Of a stretch of 51,672 nucleotides of DNA, positions 11,602 to 23,289 are shown piece by piece. Positions within the stretch are counted from its first letter, which is position 1, and each line of letters starts with the position of its first letter. The notes under the pieces are model-generated. The model was given only the letters and a program-made list of their open reading frames with translations. It was not told the origin of the DNA and made no database searches. This stretch comes from Pseudomonas juntendi (GTDB lineage Bacteria > Pseudomonadota > Gammaproteobacteria > Pseudomonadales > Pseudomonadaceae). A program made the translations under genes and the position numbers. Location of the stretch: contig NZ_BLJG01000089.1 of assembly GCF_009932375.1 (NCBI RefSeq), forward strand, positions 1 through 51,672, read 5' to 3'.

Positions 11602-12462
11602 TTAAACCGCGGCAGCGCCGCCGACGATTTCCGAGATCTCCTGGGTGATCGCAGCCTGACGCGCCTTGTTGTAGATCAATTGCAGCTCTTTGATCAAATC
11701 ACCGGCGTTGTCTGTGGCGTTTTTCATGGCGATCATCCGGGCTGCTTGTTCAGCAGCGTTGTTCTCGACCACCGCCTGGTAGACCTGCGACTCCACGTAA
11801 CGCACCATCAAGCCGTCCAGCAGCTCTTTTGCGTCGGGTTCGTACAGGTAGTCCCAGTGGTGCTTGAGTTCCTGATCCGGGGTTGCCACCAACGGTACCA
11901 ATTGCTCGACCGTCGGTTTTTGGGTCATGGTGTTGATGAACTTGTTCGAAACCACCGAGAGGCGATCGATACGGCCGTCCATGTAGGCGTCCAGCATCAC
12001 TTTGACGGAGCCGATCAGATCATTGATCGACGGCTCTTCGCCCAGGTGGCTGATCGCGGCTACAACGTTGCCGCCAAAGATGCGGAAGAAAGTCGCACCC
12101 TTGCTGCCGATCACGCACAGGTCGATTTCCACGCCCTGTTGGCGGTTTTCGCTCATGTCCTTGACCAGGGCCTTGAACAGGTTGGTGTTCAAGCCACCGC
12201 ACAAGCCACGGTCACTGCTCACCACGATATAACCGGCGCGCTTTACAGGGCGCTCGATCATGAACGGGTGGCGGTATTCCGGGTTGGCGTTGGCCAGATG
12301 ACCGATCACCTGGCGGATACGCTCCGCGTAAGGACGGCTAGCAGCCATGCGCATTTGTGCCTTGCGCATCTTGCTGACCGCCACTTTCTCCATGGCGCTG
12401 GTAATTTTTTGCGTGCTTTTGATGCTCGCAATCTTACTGCGAATCTCTTTTGCGCCTGCCAT
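11602..12462 (-). CDS. atpG: F1Fo ATP synthase gamma subunit
   Basis: The 286-residue rotary shaft of F1. The N-terminal helix [20 protein letters not shown] and the C-terminal helix [20 protein letters not shown] form the coiled coil that turns inside the alpha3beta3 ring. The central Rossmann part contains [12 protein letters not shown]. Length is normal for proteobacteria. It is 27 nt from atpD and 48 nt from atpA. Confidence 0.98.
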   Translation of the reverse strand: MAGAKEIRSKIASIKSTQKITSAMEKVAVSKMRKAQMRMAASRPYAERIRQVIGHLANANPEYRHPFMIERPVKRAGYIVVSSDRGLCGGLNTNLFKALVKDMSENRQQGVEIDLCVIGSKGATFFRIFGGNVVAAISHLGEEPSINDLIGSVKVMLDAYMDGRIDRLSVVSNKFINTMTQKPTVEQLVPLVATPDQELKHHWDYLYEPDAKELLDGLMVRYVESQVYQAVVENNAAEQAARMIAMKNATDNAGDLIKELQLIYNKARQAAITQEISEIVGGAAAV

Positions 12463-12510
12463 GTATCACCTATCAGGTTAGCAAGCGGGGGCCGGAGCCC
12501 CCGCTGCGGC

Positions 12511-14055
12511 TTACCAGGTCTGGGTGGCCTTGAACTTCTCGATACCGGCTTTCAGGCCTGCGTCGATTTCGTCGTTGAAGTCACCCTTCACGTTGATCTT
12601 CGCCATCAGTTCGGCGTGATCACGGTTGAAGAAGGCGATCAGTGCTTGCTCGAAGCTACCGACCTTGGAGACTTCCACGTCAGTCAGGAAACCACGCTCA
12701 GCGGCGTACAGCGACAGAGCCATGTCCGCGATGGACATCGGCGCGTACTGCTTCTGCTTCATCAGCTCGGTTACGCGCTGACCATGCTCCAGCTGCTTGC
12801 GGGTCGCTTCGTCCAGATCGGAAGCGAACTGGGCGAATGCAGCCAGTTCACGGTACTGAGCCAGAGCGGTACGAATACCACCGGACAGCTTCTTGATGAT
12901 CTTGGTCTGAGCGGCACCACCTACGCGGGATACCGAAACACCGGCGTTCACTGCAGGGCGGATGCCCGAGTTGAACATGGCCGATTCCAGGAAGATCTGA
13001 CCGTCGGTGATGGAAATCACGTTGGTCGGAACGAACGCGGAAACGTCGCCAGCCTGGGTTTCGATGATCGGCAGGGCGGTCAGGGAACCGGTCTTGCCAG
13101 TGACTGCACCGTTGGTGAACTTCTCGACGTATTCTTCCGAAACGCGCGATGCACGCTCCAGCAGACGGGAGTGGAGATAGAACACGTCGCCTGGGTACGC
13201 TTCACGTCCTGGTGGACGGCGCAGCAGCAGGGAGATCTGACGGTAGGCAACGGCCTGCTTGGACAGGTCATCGTAAACGATCAGTGCGTCTTCACCGCGG
13301 TCACGGAAGAACTCGCCCATGGTGCAGCCGGCGTATGGCGCCAGGAACTGCAGTGCGGCGGATTCCGAAGCACTGGCAACAACCACGATGGTGTTGGCCA
13401 GGGCGCCGGTTTCTTCCAGCTTGCGAACGATGTTGGCAACGGTAGAGCGCTTCTGGCCGACAGCAACATAAACACAGAAAATACCGGAGTCTTTCTGGTT
13501 GATGATGGCGTCGATGGCCATGGCGGTCTTACCGATCTGACGGTCGCCAATGATCAGCTCGCGCTGGCCACGGCCGACAGGGATCATGGCGTCGACGGAC
13601 TTGTAGCCAGTCTGTACAGGCTGGTCTACCGACTTACGCCAGATCACGCCTGGAGCCACTTTCTCGACCGCGTCGGTCTGGGTGTTGCCCAGCGGACCTT
13701 TGCCATCGATCGGGTTACCCAGTGCGTCAACGACGCGACCCAGCAGTTCCTTACCAACAGGAACTTCCAGGATGCGGCCGGTGCACTTGGCGCTCATGCC
13801 TTCGGCGAGGGTGTCATAGGCACCCAGGATCACTGCACCTACGGAGTCTTGCTCCAGGTTCAGGGCCATACCGTAGACGCTGCCAGGGAACTCGATCATT
13901 TCGCCGTACATGACGTCGGCCAGACCGTGGATCCGCACGATACCGTCGGATACCGAAACAACGGTACCTTCGTTACGGGCTTGGGAGCTCACATCGAGGT
14001 TGTCGATGCGGCCCTTGATGATTTCACTAATTTCGGAAGGATTGAGTTGCTGCAT
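12511..14055 (-). CDS. atpA: F1Fo ATP synthase alpha subunit
   Basis: The non-catalytic nucleotide-binding F1 subunit, 514 residues. [14 protein letters not shown] is the usual proteobacterial N-terminus, which binds delta. The P-loop [10 protein letters not shown] is at about residues 169-178, and the signature [17 protein letters not shown] lies near residue 365. It is 21 nt downstream of atpH. Confidence 0.99.
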   Translation of the reverse strand: MQQLNPSEISEIIKGRIDNLDVSSQARNEGTVVSVSDGIVRIHGLADVMYGEMIEFPGSVYGMALNLEQDSVGAVILGAYDTLAEGMSAKCTGRILEVPVGKELLGRVVDALGNPIDGKGPLGNTQTDAVEKVAPGVIWRKSVDQPVQTGYKSVDAMIPVGRGQRELIIGDRQIGKTAMAIDAIINQKDSGIFCVYVAVGQKRSTVANIVRKLEETGALANTIVVVASASESAALQFLAPYAGCTMGEFFRDRGEDALIVYDDLSKQAVAYRQISLLLRRPPGREAYPGDVFYLHSRLLERASRVSEEYVEKFTNGAVTGKTGSLTALPIIETQAGDVSAFVPTNVISITDGQIFLESAMFNSGIRPAVNAGVSVSRVGGAAQTKIIKKLSGGIRTALAQYRELAAFAQFASDLDEATRKQLEHGQRVTELMKQKQYAPMSIADMALSLYAAERGFLTDVEVSKVGSFEQALIAFFNRDHAELMAKINVKGDFNDEIDAGLKAGIEKFKATQTW

Positions 14056-14076
14056 TGCTCTGCTGCCCCTTCAAAC

Positions 14077-14613
14077 TCAAGATTTCAATGCTTCGGCCAG
14101 TTTCGCGATTTTGCCGCGAACAGAGCCATCGATTACCAGGTCACCTGCGCGGATGACGACGCCGCCAATCAGGCTGGCATCCTCCGACGCGTGCAGGCGC
14201 ACTTCCTGGCCTAACCGTGCACTGAGAACCTTGGCGAGTTTGTCTTGCTGTTCTTGGTTCAACGCGAAGGCACTGGTGACTTCCACGTCCACGGATTTCT
14301 CTTGCTCGGCCTTGTAGAGGTCGAACAGGGCGGCAATCTCCGGCAGAAGCAGGAGACGGTCGTTTTCCGCGGCAACATGAATGAAATTCTGTGCCTGTGC
14401 ATTGAACTTGTCACCGCACACGTCAATGAACGTGGCGGCCTTTTCTGCGCTCGTCAGTCGCGGGGCCTTGAGCAGGCGCTGCATGGTGTCGTCTTGCGAC
14501 ACCGCAGCAGCCAGGCCGAGCATGGCTGACCAATTGGCCAGTTGCTGATGGGCCTGGGCGTGCTCAAAGGCAGCCTTAGCGTAAGGTCGGGCCAACGTGG
14601 TCAGTTCTGCCAT
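14077..14613 (-). CDS. atpH: F1Fo ATP synthase delta subunit
   Basis: The 178-residue peripheral-stalk protein joining the tops of alpha subunits to the b dimer. It starts [17 protein letters not shown], the family's helical N-domain. It ends in the conserved signature around [20 protein letters not shown]. It is 12 nt from atpF and 21 nt from atpA. Confidence 0.98.
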
Positions 14614-14625
14614 GATCGCCCTCGC

Positions 14626-15096
14626 TTAAATTTCAGCGGCCAGTTTGTTAACCAGCTCCGCATGCGCGTTTTGATCGATTGTGGCGCCAAGGATCTTTTC
14701 AGCACCGCCAACGGCCAGGGCACCCACTTGGGCACGCAGGGCGTCTTTAGCACTGTTCAGTTCCTGTTCGATCTCGGCCAGAGCCTGAGCCTTCACACGG
14801 TCAGCTTCGACGCGGGCCTGTTCACGGGCTTCCTCGACAAGCTGAGCAGCGCGTTTCTTGCTTTGCTCAATGATTTCGGCTGCCTGTGCCTTAGCTTCAC
14901 GCAGTTGCTGACCCGCTTTTTCTTGGGCCAGCTCCAGGTCGCGAGCTGCGCGGTTGGCAGCGTCCAAGCCGTCGGCAATCTTCTTTTGGCGCTCTTGCAG
15001 AGCAGTGATGACCGGAGGCCATACGTACTTCATGCAGAAGAGTACAAAAATCAAGAAGGCAACGGATTGGCCAATCAGGGTTGCATTAATATTCAC
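14626..15096 (-). CDS. atpF: F1Fo ATP synthase b subunit
   Basis: A 156-residue peripheral-stalk subunit. One N-terminal membrane helix (about residues 7-27, [20 protein letters not shown]) is followed by a long charged helix rich in Ala, Glu, Lys and Gln that forms the dimeric right-handed coiled coil. A single b gene is present, as is typical outside photosynthetic bacteria. It is 58 nt after atpE. Confidence 0.98.
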   Translation of the reverse strand: MNINATLIGQSVAFLIFVLFCMKYVWPPVITALQERQKKIADGLDAANRAARDLELAQEKAGQQLREAKAQAAEIIEQSKKRAAQLVEEAREQARVEADRVKAQALAEIEQELNSAKDALRAQVGALAVGGAEKILGATIDQNAHAELVNKLAAEI

Positions 15097-15154
15097 GCCA
15101 ACACCTCGCTCGGTCTTTGGTTCATCACAGCTATCAACTCGTGGTTACGAGTGA

Positions 15155-15427
<273 letters not shown>

Positions 15428-15508
15428 TTACGTCGTATTGGTTAGGTTTTTAAGTTGAAGCGGTAAAACAAATCGTTTGGTACAGCATGCCCTTGCGGAC
15501 TTTTTAAG

Positions 15509-15536
15509 CCCTCCCCCCAAACGAGCGGGGAAGGCT
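15509..15536 (-). other. Hairpin in the atpB-atpE intercistronic gap
   Basis: AGCC-(2)-CCCC and GGGG-(3)-GGCT arms around an 8-nt loop form a strong imperfect hairpin on the minus strand, followed by TTAAAAAG. It lies in the only long gap inside the operon. It could stabilise or process the mRNA and so help the high c-subunit yield, or act as a partial attenuator. Function is inferred only. Confidence 0.45.
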
Positions 15537-15556
15537 ATCAGACACGCCAGGCGGTC

Positions 15557-16850
<1,294 letters not shown>

Positions 16851-16925
16851 CACAACTGCTCCTCGGAAGTCGACCAACAAGTCAGTGATGACTTGGCATA
16901 ATTTGTGCCGACAAAATGCGCGCAG

Positions 16926-16954
16926 AGTATAGGGGTGGTTTAACCCCTATTCAA
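16926..16954 (-). promoter_or_regulatory. sigma70 promoter of the atp operon with an internal dyad
   Basis: On the minus strand TTGAAT (-35, plus 16949-16954) and TATACT (-10, plus 16926-16931) are exactly 17 bp apart, 76 bp upstream of atpI. An 8-bp perfect inverted repeat (ATAGGGGT at 16929-16936, ACCCCTAT at 16943-16950, 6-nt loop) fills the spacer and touches both hexamers. This could be an operator. It lacks a T run, so it is unlikely to be a terminator for parB. Confidence 0.7.
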
Positions 16955-16999
16955 CTCTTCGGTAGTGATTTCCGACTGCCCGCTACAACAGCAATTGTT

Positions 17000-17872
17000 T
17001 CAGCGGATGTGTGCAAGCACACCTTGCAACTCGTCAAGCGAGTTGTAGCGAATAACCAATTGGCCTTTGCCCTTGTTGCCGTGGCGAATCTGCACAGCCG
17101 AGCCCAGGCGCTCTGCGAGCCGCTGTTCAAGGCGCGCGATATCCGGATCAGGTTTGCCCGGTTCGACCGGTTCAGGCTTGTCGCTGAGCCACTGGCGAAC
17201 CAGTGCTTCAGTTTGGCGCACGGTGAGACCACGTGCGACAACATGACGCGCCCCCTCTTCCTGGCGATTCTCATCCAACCCGAGCAATGCGCGGGCGTGA
17301 CCCATTTCCAGGTCGCCGTGGGCGAGCATGGTCTTGATCGCCTCAGGCAAGGTAATCAGGCGCAGCAGGTTGGCCACGGTGACCCGCGACTTGCCGACCG
17401 CATCGGCCACCTGTTGCTGAGTCAGTTCGAACTCCTGCTGCAGCCGCTGCAGGGCCAGCGCCTCTTCCAGCGGGTTGAGGTCTTCACGCTGGATGTTCTC
17501 GATCAGTGCCATGGCGATGGCGGCCTCGTCGGCCACTTCGCGGACCATGGCCGGGATGGTGTCCAGGCCGGCCTGCTGGGTGGCACGCCAACGGCGCTCA
17601 CCGGCAATGATCTCGTAGCGGTTATCGCCGATCGGGCGCACCACGATCGGTTGCATCACCCCATGGTTGCGAATCGAGTGGGCAAGTTCTTCCAGCGCCT
17701 GTGGGTCCATGTCCCGGCGTGGCTGATATTTGCCACGCTGGATCAGTTCGACCGGCAGGTGCTGAAGCTCCTTCTGGTCGATCTTCACAGCCTGCTCTTC
17801 GAGCGCGCTCACGGTAGGACCACTGAGCAGTGCATCCAACCCACGTCCGAGACCCCGTTTCTTGACGGCCAT
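17000..17872 (-). CDS. parB: Chromosome partitioning protein ParB
   Basis: A 290-residue ParB/Spo0J CTPase that loads at parS and spreads to organise the origin for segregation. The N-terminus KKRGLGRGLDALLSG is the ParA-contacting tail. The CTP-binding core contains the GERRWRA motif near residue 110. A helix-turn-helix follows (QQVADAVGKSRVTVANLLRL, about residues 155-175), and the C-terminal dimerisation domain ends the protein. Two parS sites occur in recF, 12 kb away. It is 9 nt after parA. Confidence 0.98.
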   Translation of the reverse strand: MAVKKRGLGRGLDALLSGPTVSALEEQAVKIDQKELQHLPVELIQRGKYQPRRDMDPQALEELAHSIRNHGVMQPIVVRPIGDNRYEIIAGERRWRATQQAGLDTIPAMVREVADEAAIAMALIENIQREDLNPLEEALALQRLQQEFELTQQQVADAVGKSRVTVANLLRLITLPEAIKTMLAHGDLEMGHARALLGLDENRQEEGARHVVARGLTVRQTEALVRQWLSDKPEPVEPGKPDPDIARLEQRLAERLGSAVQIRHGNKGKGQLVIRYNSLDELQGVLAHIR

Positions 17873-17881
17873 ACGGATTCC

Positions 17882-18673
17882 TTAAGTTGTCTGTGCAGTG
17901 CGCGACTGACGGCGTTGCCGGCGAACCAGTTCCCCAGCCAGCGCCAGATAAGCCAGGGCGCCACGCGATTGCTTGTCGTAGGCCAGGGCCGGCATGCCGA
18001 AGCTGGGCGCCTCGGCCAGGCGAATGTTGCGCGGAATGACCGTGTCGTAAAGCTGGGGCCCGAAGTGCTCCTTGAGCTGGGCCGACACATCGTTGTTCAG
18101 GCTTAGGCGGGGATCGTACATGGTCCGCAGCAAGCCCTCGATCTTCAGCTCCGGGTTCAGCCGGGCAGCGATGCGCTTGATGTTATCCACAAGGTCACTG
18201 AGACCCTCCAGTGCGTAGTACTCGCACTGCATGGGGATGATCACGCCATCGGCTGCGACCAGGGCGTTGAGCGTCAGCATCGACAGCGACGGCGGGCAAT
18301 CGATGAGGATGTAGTCGTAGTTGTCACGGATGGGCGCCAGCGCATTGCGCAGGCGGCTTTCCTTGACCTGCATTTCCAGCAGCACCACTTCGGCGGCGGT
18401 CAGGTCGCGGTTGGCCGGCAGCAACTGAAAACCACCGTGCTCGGAGTAATGCATGGCCTGGGCCAGGTCGCACTCCCCGATCAGCAGGTCGTAGACCGAG
18501 TGCTCGAGTTCGTGTTTGTCCACACCGCTGCCCATGGTGGCGTTGCCCTGCGGATCGAGGTCGATCAGCAGCACGCGACGCTTGGTCGCGGCCAGCGAGG
18601 CGGCGAGATTGATACAGGTGGTGGTCTTGCCTACACCACCTTTCTGGTTCGCGATTGCGAATACCTTAGCCAT
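17882..18673 (-). CDS. parA: Chromosome partitioning ATPase ParA
   Basis: A 263-residue deviant Walker ATPase. NQKGGVGKTTTCINLAAS (about residues 8-25) is the deviant Walker A with the signature lysine, and LIDCPPSLSMLT is Walker B. ParA dimers on the nucleoid pull ParB-parS complexes apart. The gene lies in the usual mnmG-rsmG-parA-parB order, 18 nt after rsmG. Confidence 0.98.
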   Translation of the reverse strand: MAKVFAIANQKGGVGKTTTCINLAASLAATKRRVLLIDLDPQGNATMGSGVDKHELEHSVYDLLIGECDLAQAMHYSEHGGFQLLPANRDLTAAEVVLLEMQVKESRLRNALAPIRDNYDYILIDCPPSLSMLTLNALVAADGVIIPMQCEYYALEGLSDLVDNIKRIAARLNPELKIEGLLRTMYDPRLSLNNDVSAQLKEHFGPQLYDTVIPRNIRLAEAPSFGMPALAYDKQSRGALAYLALAGELVRRQRRQSRTAQTT

Positions 18674-18691
18674 TGATGCGCGTGTTCCCAG

Positions 18692-19342
18692 TCATGCCTT
18701 GCGGCGCAGTATCAGCAGATGGCGCTGGCCCTGGCAACCTGGAACGGTCAGGGCCTGTTCGCTTTCCACTGTGAAGTCTGCGGGCAATGCTACCAGTTCA
18801 TCGGCAGGATGCAGCCCCTTCATTGCAAGCCATTGCGTCCCGGTGTCGCCCAGGTGGCGGGTCCAGTTGGTGAAGTTCTCCATGCTGCTGAAGGCACGGG
18901 AGATGATCCCATCGAACGGTTGTGCAGGTTGGAACGCCTCGACCCGGCTGTGGATAACCGTGAGGTTGTCCAGCTTGAGTTCCATTTTCACCTGGGTCAG
19001 GAAGCGGGTTTTCTTGCCATTGGCATCCAGCACGGTCACCCGCTTGTGCGGGTGCAGGATAGCCAACGGAATACCAGGCATGCCACCGCCACTGCCGACA
19101 TCCAGCCAGTTGTCCCGCGCGCTGTGAATAAACGCCATGACGCTCAGGCTGTCGAGCAGATGTCGCGAAACCATCTCGTCGGGGTCGCGCACGGCGGTCA
19201 GGTTGTAGGCTTTGTTCCATTTGATCAACAAGGCCAGGTAGCCGAGCAGTTTTTCATGCTGCTCGGCACTCAGTTCTACACCAAGCTGCCGCGCACCTGT
19301 GGACAACTCTTCAGCATGTTGCGGGGTAACCAGGGCACTCAA
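18692..19342 (-). CDS. rsmG: 16S rRNA (guanine527-N7)-methyltransferase
   Basis: A 216-residue SAM-dependent methyltransferase that makes m7G527 of 16S rRNA. The SAM-binding loop is [15 protein letters not shown], near residue 81. The start is a TTG at 19342 that overlaps the mnmG stop by four bases (TTGA). TGGAG lies 8 nt upstream and the length matches the P. putida protein as I remember it. Translation is probably coupled to mnmG. Confidence 0.96.
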   Translation of the reverse strand: MSALVTPQHAEELSTGARQLGVELSAEQHEKLLGYLALLIKWNKAYNLTAVRDPDEMVSRHLLDSLSVMAFIHSARDNWLDVGSGGGMPGIPLAILHPHKRVTVLDANGKKTRFLTQVKMELKLDNLTVIHSRVEAFQPAQPFDGIISRAFSSMENFTNWTRHLGDTGTQWLAMKGLHPADELVALPADFTVESEQALTVPGCQGQRHLLILRRKA

Positions 19343-21231
19343 GCGCTTTGCTCCAATTCACGGCCAGCGCCGCGTTTTTTCAAGTGAATCAGCAACAGGG
19401 AAATCGCCGCCGGGGTCACGCCTGGAATGCGCGATGCCTGGCCCAGGGTTTCCGGGCGGGTCTGGCCCAGCTTGCCCTGGATCTCCTTCGACAGGCCGGA
19501 AATGGTCGTGTAATCGATATCCACAGGCAACCGGGTGTCCTCGCTGGCACGCAGGCGAGCGATCTCATCCTGCTGGCGGTCGATGTAACCGGCGTACTTG
19601 GTGCGAATCTCGACCTGTTCGGCGACCTGTGGATCGATTGCCTCCCCGCCGGTGGCCTCGATCAGGCCGGCGTAGTCGATTTCCGGGCGGGCCAGCAGGT
19701 TGAGCAAGCTGTACTCGTGGCTGAGCGGCGTGCCGAACTTATCCACAATGGCTTGGCCTTGTTCGGTATTGGGTCGTACCCAGGTCGACTTCAGGCGCTG
19801 CTCCTCGCGCTCGATACCGTCGCGCTTGGCGCAGAAGGCCGCCCAGCGCTGGTCATCGATCAGGCCCAGTTCACGGCCCTTTTCGGTCAGACGCAGGTCG
19901 GCGTTGTCTTCGCGCAGAATCAGCCGGTACTCGGCACGCGACGTAAACATACGGTACGGCTCCTGGGTGCCCAGGGTAATCAGGTCGTCGACCAGTACGC
20001 CGATGTAGGCCTCGTCACGCCGAGGGCACCAGCTGTCACGGCCTTGTGCCCGCAGCGCGGCGTTGGTCCCGGCCAGCAGGCCCTGGGCGCCGGCTTCTTC
20101 GTAACCGGTGGTGCCATTGATCTGGCCGGCGAAGAACAAGCCGCCGATGACTTTGGTCTCGAGGCTGTACTTGAGGTCACGCGGGTCGAAGTAGTCGTAC
20201 TCGATGGCATAGCCAGGGCGCACGATGTGGGCGTTTTCCATGCCACGGATCGAACGGACCAGTTCCAGCTGCACGTCGAACGGCAGCGACGTGGAAATAC
20301 CGTTCGGGTAAAGCTCATGGGTGGTCAAGCCCTCGGGCTCGATGAACACCTGGTGGCTTTCCTTGTCGGCGAACCGGTGGATCTTGTCTTCGATCGATGG
20401 GCAGTAGCGCGGGCCCACACCTTCGATCACGCCCGAATACATGGGCGAGCGGTCGAGGTTCGAGGCAATGATCTCGTGGGTACGCGCGTTGGTATGGGTA
20501 ATCCAGCAACTGACCTGGCGTGGGTGCATTTCGGCATTGCCCATGAACGACATCACCGGTATGGGCGTATCGCCTGGTTGCTCGGTCATGACCGAAAAAT
20601 CCACCGAACGACCGTCGATACGTGGTGGCGTACCCGTTTTCAAGCGGCCCACGCGCAGTGGTAGCTCGCGCATACGGTGTGCCAGCGCGATCGAAGGCGG
20701 ATCACCGGCACGACCACCTGAATGGTTTTGCAAGCCGATGTGGATCAGGCCGCCAAGGAAGGTACCGGTGGTCAGTACCACCGATTCGGCAAAGAAACGC
20801 AGACCCATCTGGGTCACCACGCCTTTGACCTGATCCTGTTCGACGATCAGGTCATCGCAGGACTGCTGGAATATCCACAGGTTTGGCTGGTTCTCCAGGA
20901 TTTCACGAACCACCGCCTTGTAGATGGCGCGGTCGGCCTGGGCACGGGTTGCCCGTACAGCTGGACCTTTGCGGTTGTTCAGAACGCGGAACTGGATGCC
21001 GCTCTTGTCGGTAGCCAACGCCATGGCGCCGCCAAGGGCATCGATCTCTTTGACCAGATGGCTTTTACCGATACCGCCGATAGCGGGGTTGCAGCTCATG
21101 TGACCGAGGGTTTCCACGTTATGGGTCAACAGCAGGGTTTTCACACCCATGCGTGCTGACGCAAGCGCAGCCTCGGTACCGGCATGGCCGCCGCCGATGA
21201 CGATCACTTCAAAACGGGAAGGGAAATCCAC
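19339..21231 (-). CDS. mnmG: tRNA uridine-34 carboxymethylaminomethyl modification protein MnmG (GidA)
   Basis: A 630-residue FAD protein. With MnmE it installs the (carboxymethyl)aminomethyl group on wobble uridine of certain tRNAs. [16 protein letters not shown] (about residues 9-24) is the FAD-binding loop, and the conserved [21 protein letters not shown] follows. Two adjacent GTG codons could start it. The second (21231) is taken because GAGG lies 6 nt upstream, whereas the first leaves only 3 nt. It is the first gene of the mnmG-rsmG-parAB operon. Confidence 0.97.
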   Translation of the reverse strand: MDFPSRFEVIVIGGGHAGTEAALASARMGVKTLLLTHNVETLGHMSCNPAIGGIGKSHLVKEIDALGGAMALATDKSGIQFRVLNNRKGPAVRATRAQADRAIYKAVVREILENQPNLWIFQQSCDDLIVEQDQVKGVVTQMGLRFFAESVVLTTGTFLGGLIHIGLQNHSGGRAGDPPSIALAHRMRELPLRVGRLKTGTPPRIDGRSVDFSVMTEQPGDTPIPVMSFMGNAEMHPRQVSCWITHTNARTHEIIASNLDRSPMYSGVIEGVGPRYCPSIEDKIHRFADKESHQVFIEPEGLTTHELYPNGISTSLPFDVQLELVRSIRGMENAHIVRPGYAIEYDYFDPRDLKYSLETKVIGGLFFAGQINGTTGYEEAGAQGLLAGTNAALRAQGRDSWCPRRDEAYIGVLVDDLITLGTQEPYRMFTSRAEYRLILREDNADLRLTEKGRELGLIDDQRWAAFCAKRDGIEREEQRLKSTWVRPNTEQGQAIVDKFGTPLSHEYSLLNLLARPEIDYAGLIEATGGEAIDPQVAEQVEIRTKYAGYIDRQQDEIARLRASEDTRLPVDIDYTTISGLSKEIQGKLGQTRPETLGQASRIPGVTPAAISLLLIHLKKRGAGRELEQSA

Positions 21232-21234
21232 CAC

Positions 21235-21779
21235 GCACCTCGTGCCTGTTTTTGCGAATAGAGAAGGTAAGCCGACAAGTATAGGGACTTACCCCCCCTT
21301 AAAGAAACCGTCTGAGCAAATTTTGACCAGTCTGTGGATGAGTGGCACACAACAGAAATCAAAGAAGAGAAATTTATAAAAGCTTTGTTTTTATGTTTAT
21401 TCTTATGCACAGCCTTATCTGTGGATAAACCTTTGCAGGCCTTGAAGTACGTCATGTACAGAGAAATTAAACCCTGTGATTGGAGTGGCCTGAGGGGTAT
21501 GGATAACGTGATTTAGCCTGTGGATCAAATGCCTGTTTACCCACAGGGGGTTTTGTCCTCAGAAAAAAAGCATGCTTATCAACGGAGCTGAAGGCGGGTT
21601 TTCCACAGGGCTCCTGAGCGCATTTCCAAGCTTGTGTATGAAAAATTGTGAGCCTGCACTGGCCTTCTCGCAGGTAAACCCGTTCCCACAGGAGGGCGGA
21701 ACAAGCATGGCAAGCAGGAAGCTTCTGGGTGCTGGCAGGCCGGCGATGGCGCCCGCACGGCAGATGCGTGAATTCCAGG
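21235..21779. other. Non-coding mnmG-mnmE gap with a second cluster of DnaA boxes
   Basis: No gene is seen. One perfect DnaA box (TGTGGATAA, 21420-21428) is accompanied by single-mismatch boxes at 21403-21411, 21498-21506, 21519-21527, 21537-21545 and 21599-21607. An AT-rich tract lies at about 21360-21410. Early work isolated two autonomously replicating fragments from Pseudomonas chromosomes, as I recall. This cluster could be the second one, a DnaA-titrating site, or DnaA control of mnmG. Promoters for mnmG must also lie here. Confidence 0.6.
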
Positions 21780-21780
21780 C

Positions 21781-21808
21781 AAAAAAAAGCCGCTCCCGAA
21801 GAAGCGGC
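21781..21808 (-). terminator. Terminator after mnmE
   Basis: GCCGCT (21789-21794) pairs with AGCGGC (21803-21808) around an 8-nt loop. On the minus strand it is followed by eight T (plus 21781-21788). It lies 23 bp past the mnmE stop. Confidence 0.88.
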
Positions 21809-21831
21809 CCTTGGCAGTGCCCGGCTGTGGA

Positions 21832-23202
21832 TTATTTGCCGATACAGAAGCTGGAGAAGATCCGCCCCAGCAAATCATCCGAACTGAATGCCCCGGTGAT
21901 CTCGCCCAACGCATGCTGGGCCTGACGCAGGTCTTCCGCCAACAGCTCTCCCGCGCCCGCCAGGGTCAGTTGTGCGCGGCCGTGCTCCAAGTGCTCACTG
22001 GCCTGGCGCAACGCATCCAGGTGGCGCCTGCGGGCGCTGAAACCGCTCTCGGCAGTCTGTTCATAACCCATGCACGCCTTCAGGTGGTCGCGTAGCAGCT
22101 GCAGGCCTGCGTCATTGCCCTTGGCGCTAAGGGTGATCGTGACGTGGCCATCATCGCTTTGTTCCAGCCCTACCCGCTCGCCACTCAGGTCTGCCTTGTT
22201 ACGGATCAGCGTAACCTTCGCCGGGTCTGGCCGCTGGTCGAGAAACTCTGGCCACAGGGCAAACGGGTTGCTGGCTTCGGGCGCTGTGGAGTCGACTACC
22301 AGCAATACCCGGTCAGCCTCGCCAATGGCCTTCAGCGCCCGTTCCACACCAATCTTTTCCACATGGTCATCGGTGGCCCGCAACCCGGCGGTGTCCACCA
22401 CATGCAGCGGCATGCCATCAATGTGGATATGTTCGCGCAAAATATCCCGTGTGGTGCCGGCAATGTCGGTGACGATCGCCGCTTCGCGCCCGGCCAGCTG
22501 GTTCAGCAGGCTGGATTTACCGGCATTGGGCCTGCCGGCGATAACCACCGTCATGCCGTCGCGCAGCAATGCACCCTGCCCGGCCTCGCGCTGCACGGTG
22601 GATAACTCTCGGCGTACGGTATCGAGCATCGAAAGCACGTGGCCGTCGGCGAGGAAGTCGATCTCTTCTTCAGGGAAGTCGATCGCTGCCTCGACGTAGA
22701 TGCGCAATGCGATCAACGCCTCGGTCAAACCCTGCACACGCTTGGAGAACTCGCCCTGTAGCGAGCGCAGGGCGTTGCGGGCCGCCTGGCTGGAGCTCGC
22801 CTCGATCAGGTCGGCAATGGCTTCGGCCTGCGCCAGGTCGAGCTTGTCGTTGAGGAACGCGCGCTCGCTGAACTCACCTGGGCGGGCCAGCCGACAGCCA
22901 ACTTGTACACAGCGCTGCAGCAGCATGTCCAGCACCACCGGGCCACCGTGGCCCTGCAGCTCAAGCACGTCCTCGCCGGTGAACGAATTAGGCCCGGGGA
23001 AGAACAATGCGATCCCTTCGTCCAGTACCAGCCCGTCCTCATCGCGGAAGGGGCCGTAATGGGCGTGGCGCGGGGTAAGCGTACGGCCGGTGATCAATTG
23101 CCCAGCCTTGGCGGCCAGGGGCCCGGACAACCTGACAATCCCCACCCCGCCGCGGCCCTGGGCGGTGGCGACGGCTGCGATGGTTTCACGCACAATGTTC
23201 AT
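21832..23202 (-). CDS. mnmE: tRNA modification GTPase MnmE (TrmE)
   Basis: A 456-residue protein with three parts. The N-terminal folate-binding domain starts [22 protein letters not shown] central helical region carries the Ras-like G domain (G1 [16 protein letters not shown] near residue 223, G2/G3 DIAGTTRD and DTAGL, G4 NKAD). The protein ends in FCIGK, the C-terminal C-x-G-K motif required for activity. It forms a complex with MnmG. It is 87 nt downstream of yidC, beyond a terminator hairpin. Confidence 0.98.
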   Translation of the reverse strand: MNIVRETIAAVATAQGRGGVGIVRLSGPLAAKAGQLITGRTLTPRHAHYGPFRDEDGLVLDEGIALFFPGPNSFTGEDVLELQGHGGPVVLDMLLQRCVQVGCRLARPGEFSERAFLNDKLDLAQAEAIADLIEASSSQAARNALRSLQGEFSKRVQGLTEALIALRIYVEAAIDFPEEEIDFLADGHVLSMLDTVRRELSTVQREAGQGALLRDGMTVVIAGRPNAGKSSLLNQLAGREAAIVTDIAGTTRDILREHIHIDGMPLHVVDTAGLRATDDHVEKIGVERALKAIGEADRVLLVVDSTAPEASNPFALWPEFLDQRPDPAKVTLIRNKADLSGERVGLEQSDDGHVTITLSAKGNDAGLQLLRDHLKACMGYEQTAESGFSARRRHLDALRQASEHLEHGRAQLTLAGAGELLAEDLRQAQHALGEITGAFSSDDLLGRIFSSFCIGK

Positions 23203-23237
23203 GCTCGAAAGCCTCTACGACAACAACGACAGATAGC

Positions 23238-23264
23238 AAAAACGCCCCACTAGGGGGCGTTTTT
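23238..23264. terminator. Terminator hairpin between yidC and mnmE
   Basis: AAAAACGCCCC (23238-23248) pairs perfectly with GGGGCGTTTTT (23254-23264) around ACTAG, giving A/T runs on both sides. For the leftward yidC transcript it is a good intrinsic terminator, implying that mnmE has some expression of its own or by read-through. Confidence 0.85.
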
Positions 23265-23289
23265 ATTCACAGGCTAGCGTAGCAGCCCG

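Noticed and set aside
11680..14214. An 844-codon plus-strand open frame opposite atpG, atpA and atpH
   Set aside because: Same reason: it is an antisense shadow of conserved ATP synthase genes.
16929..16950. The dyad in the parB-atpI gap as a parB terminator
   Set aside because: No T run follows on the minus strand, and the same bases form a good promoter.
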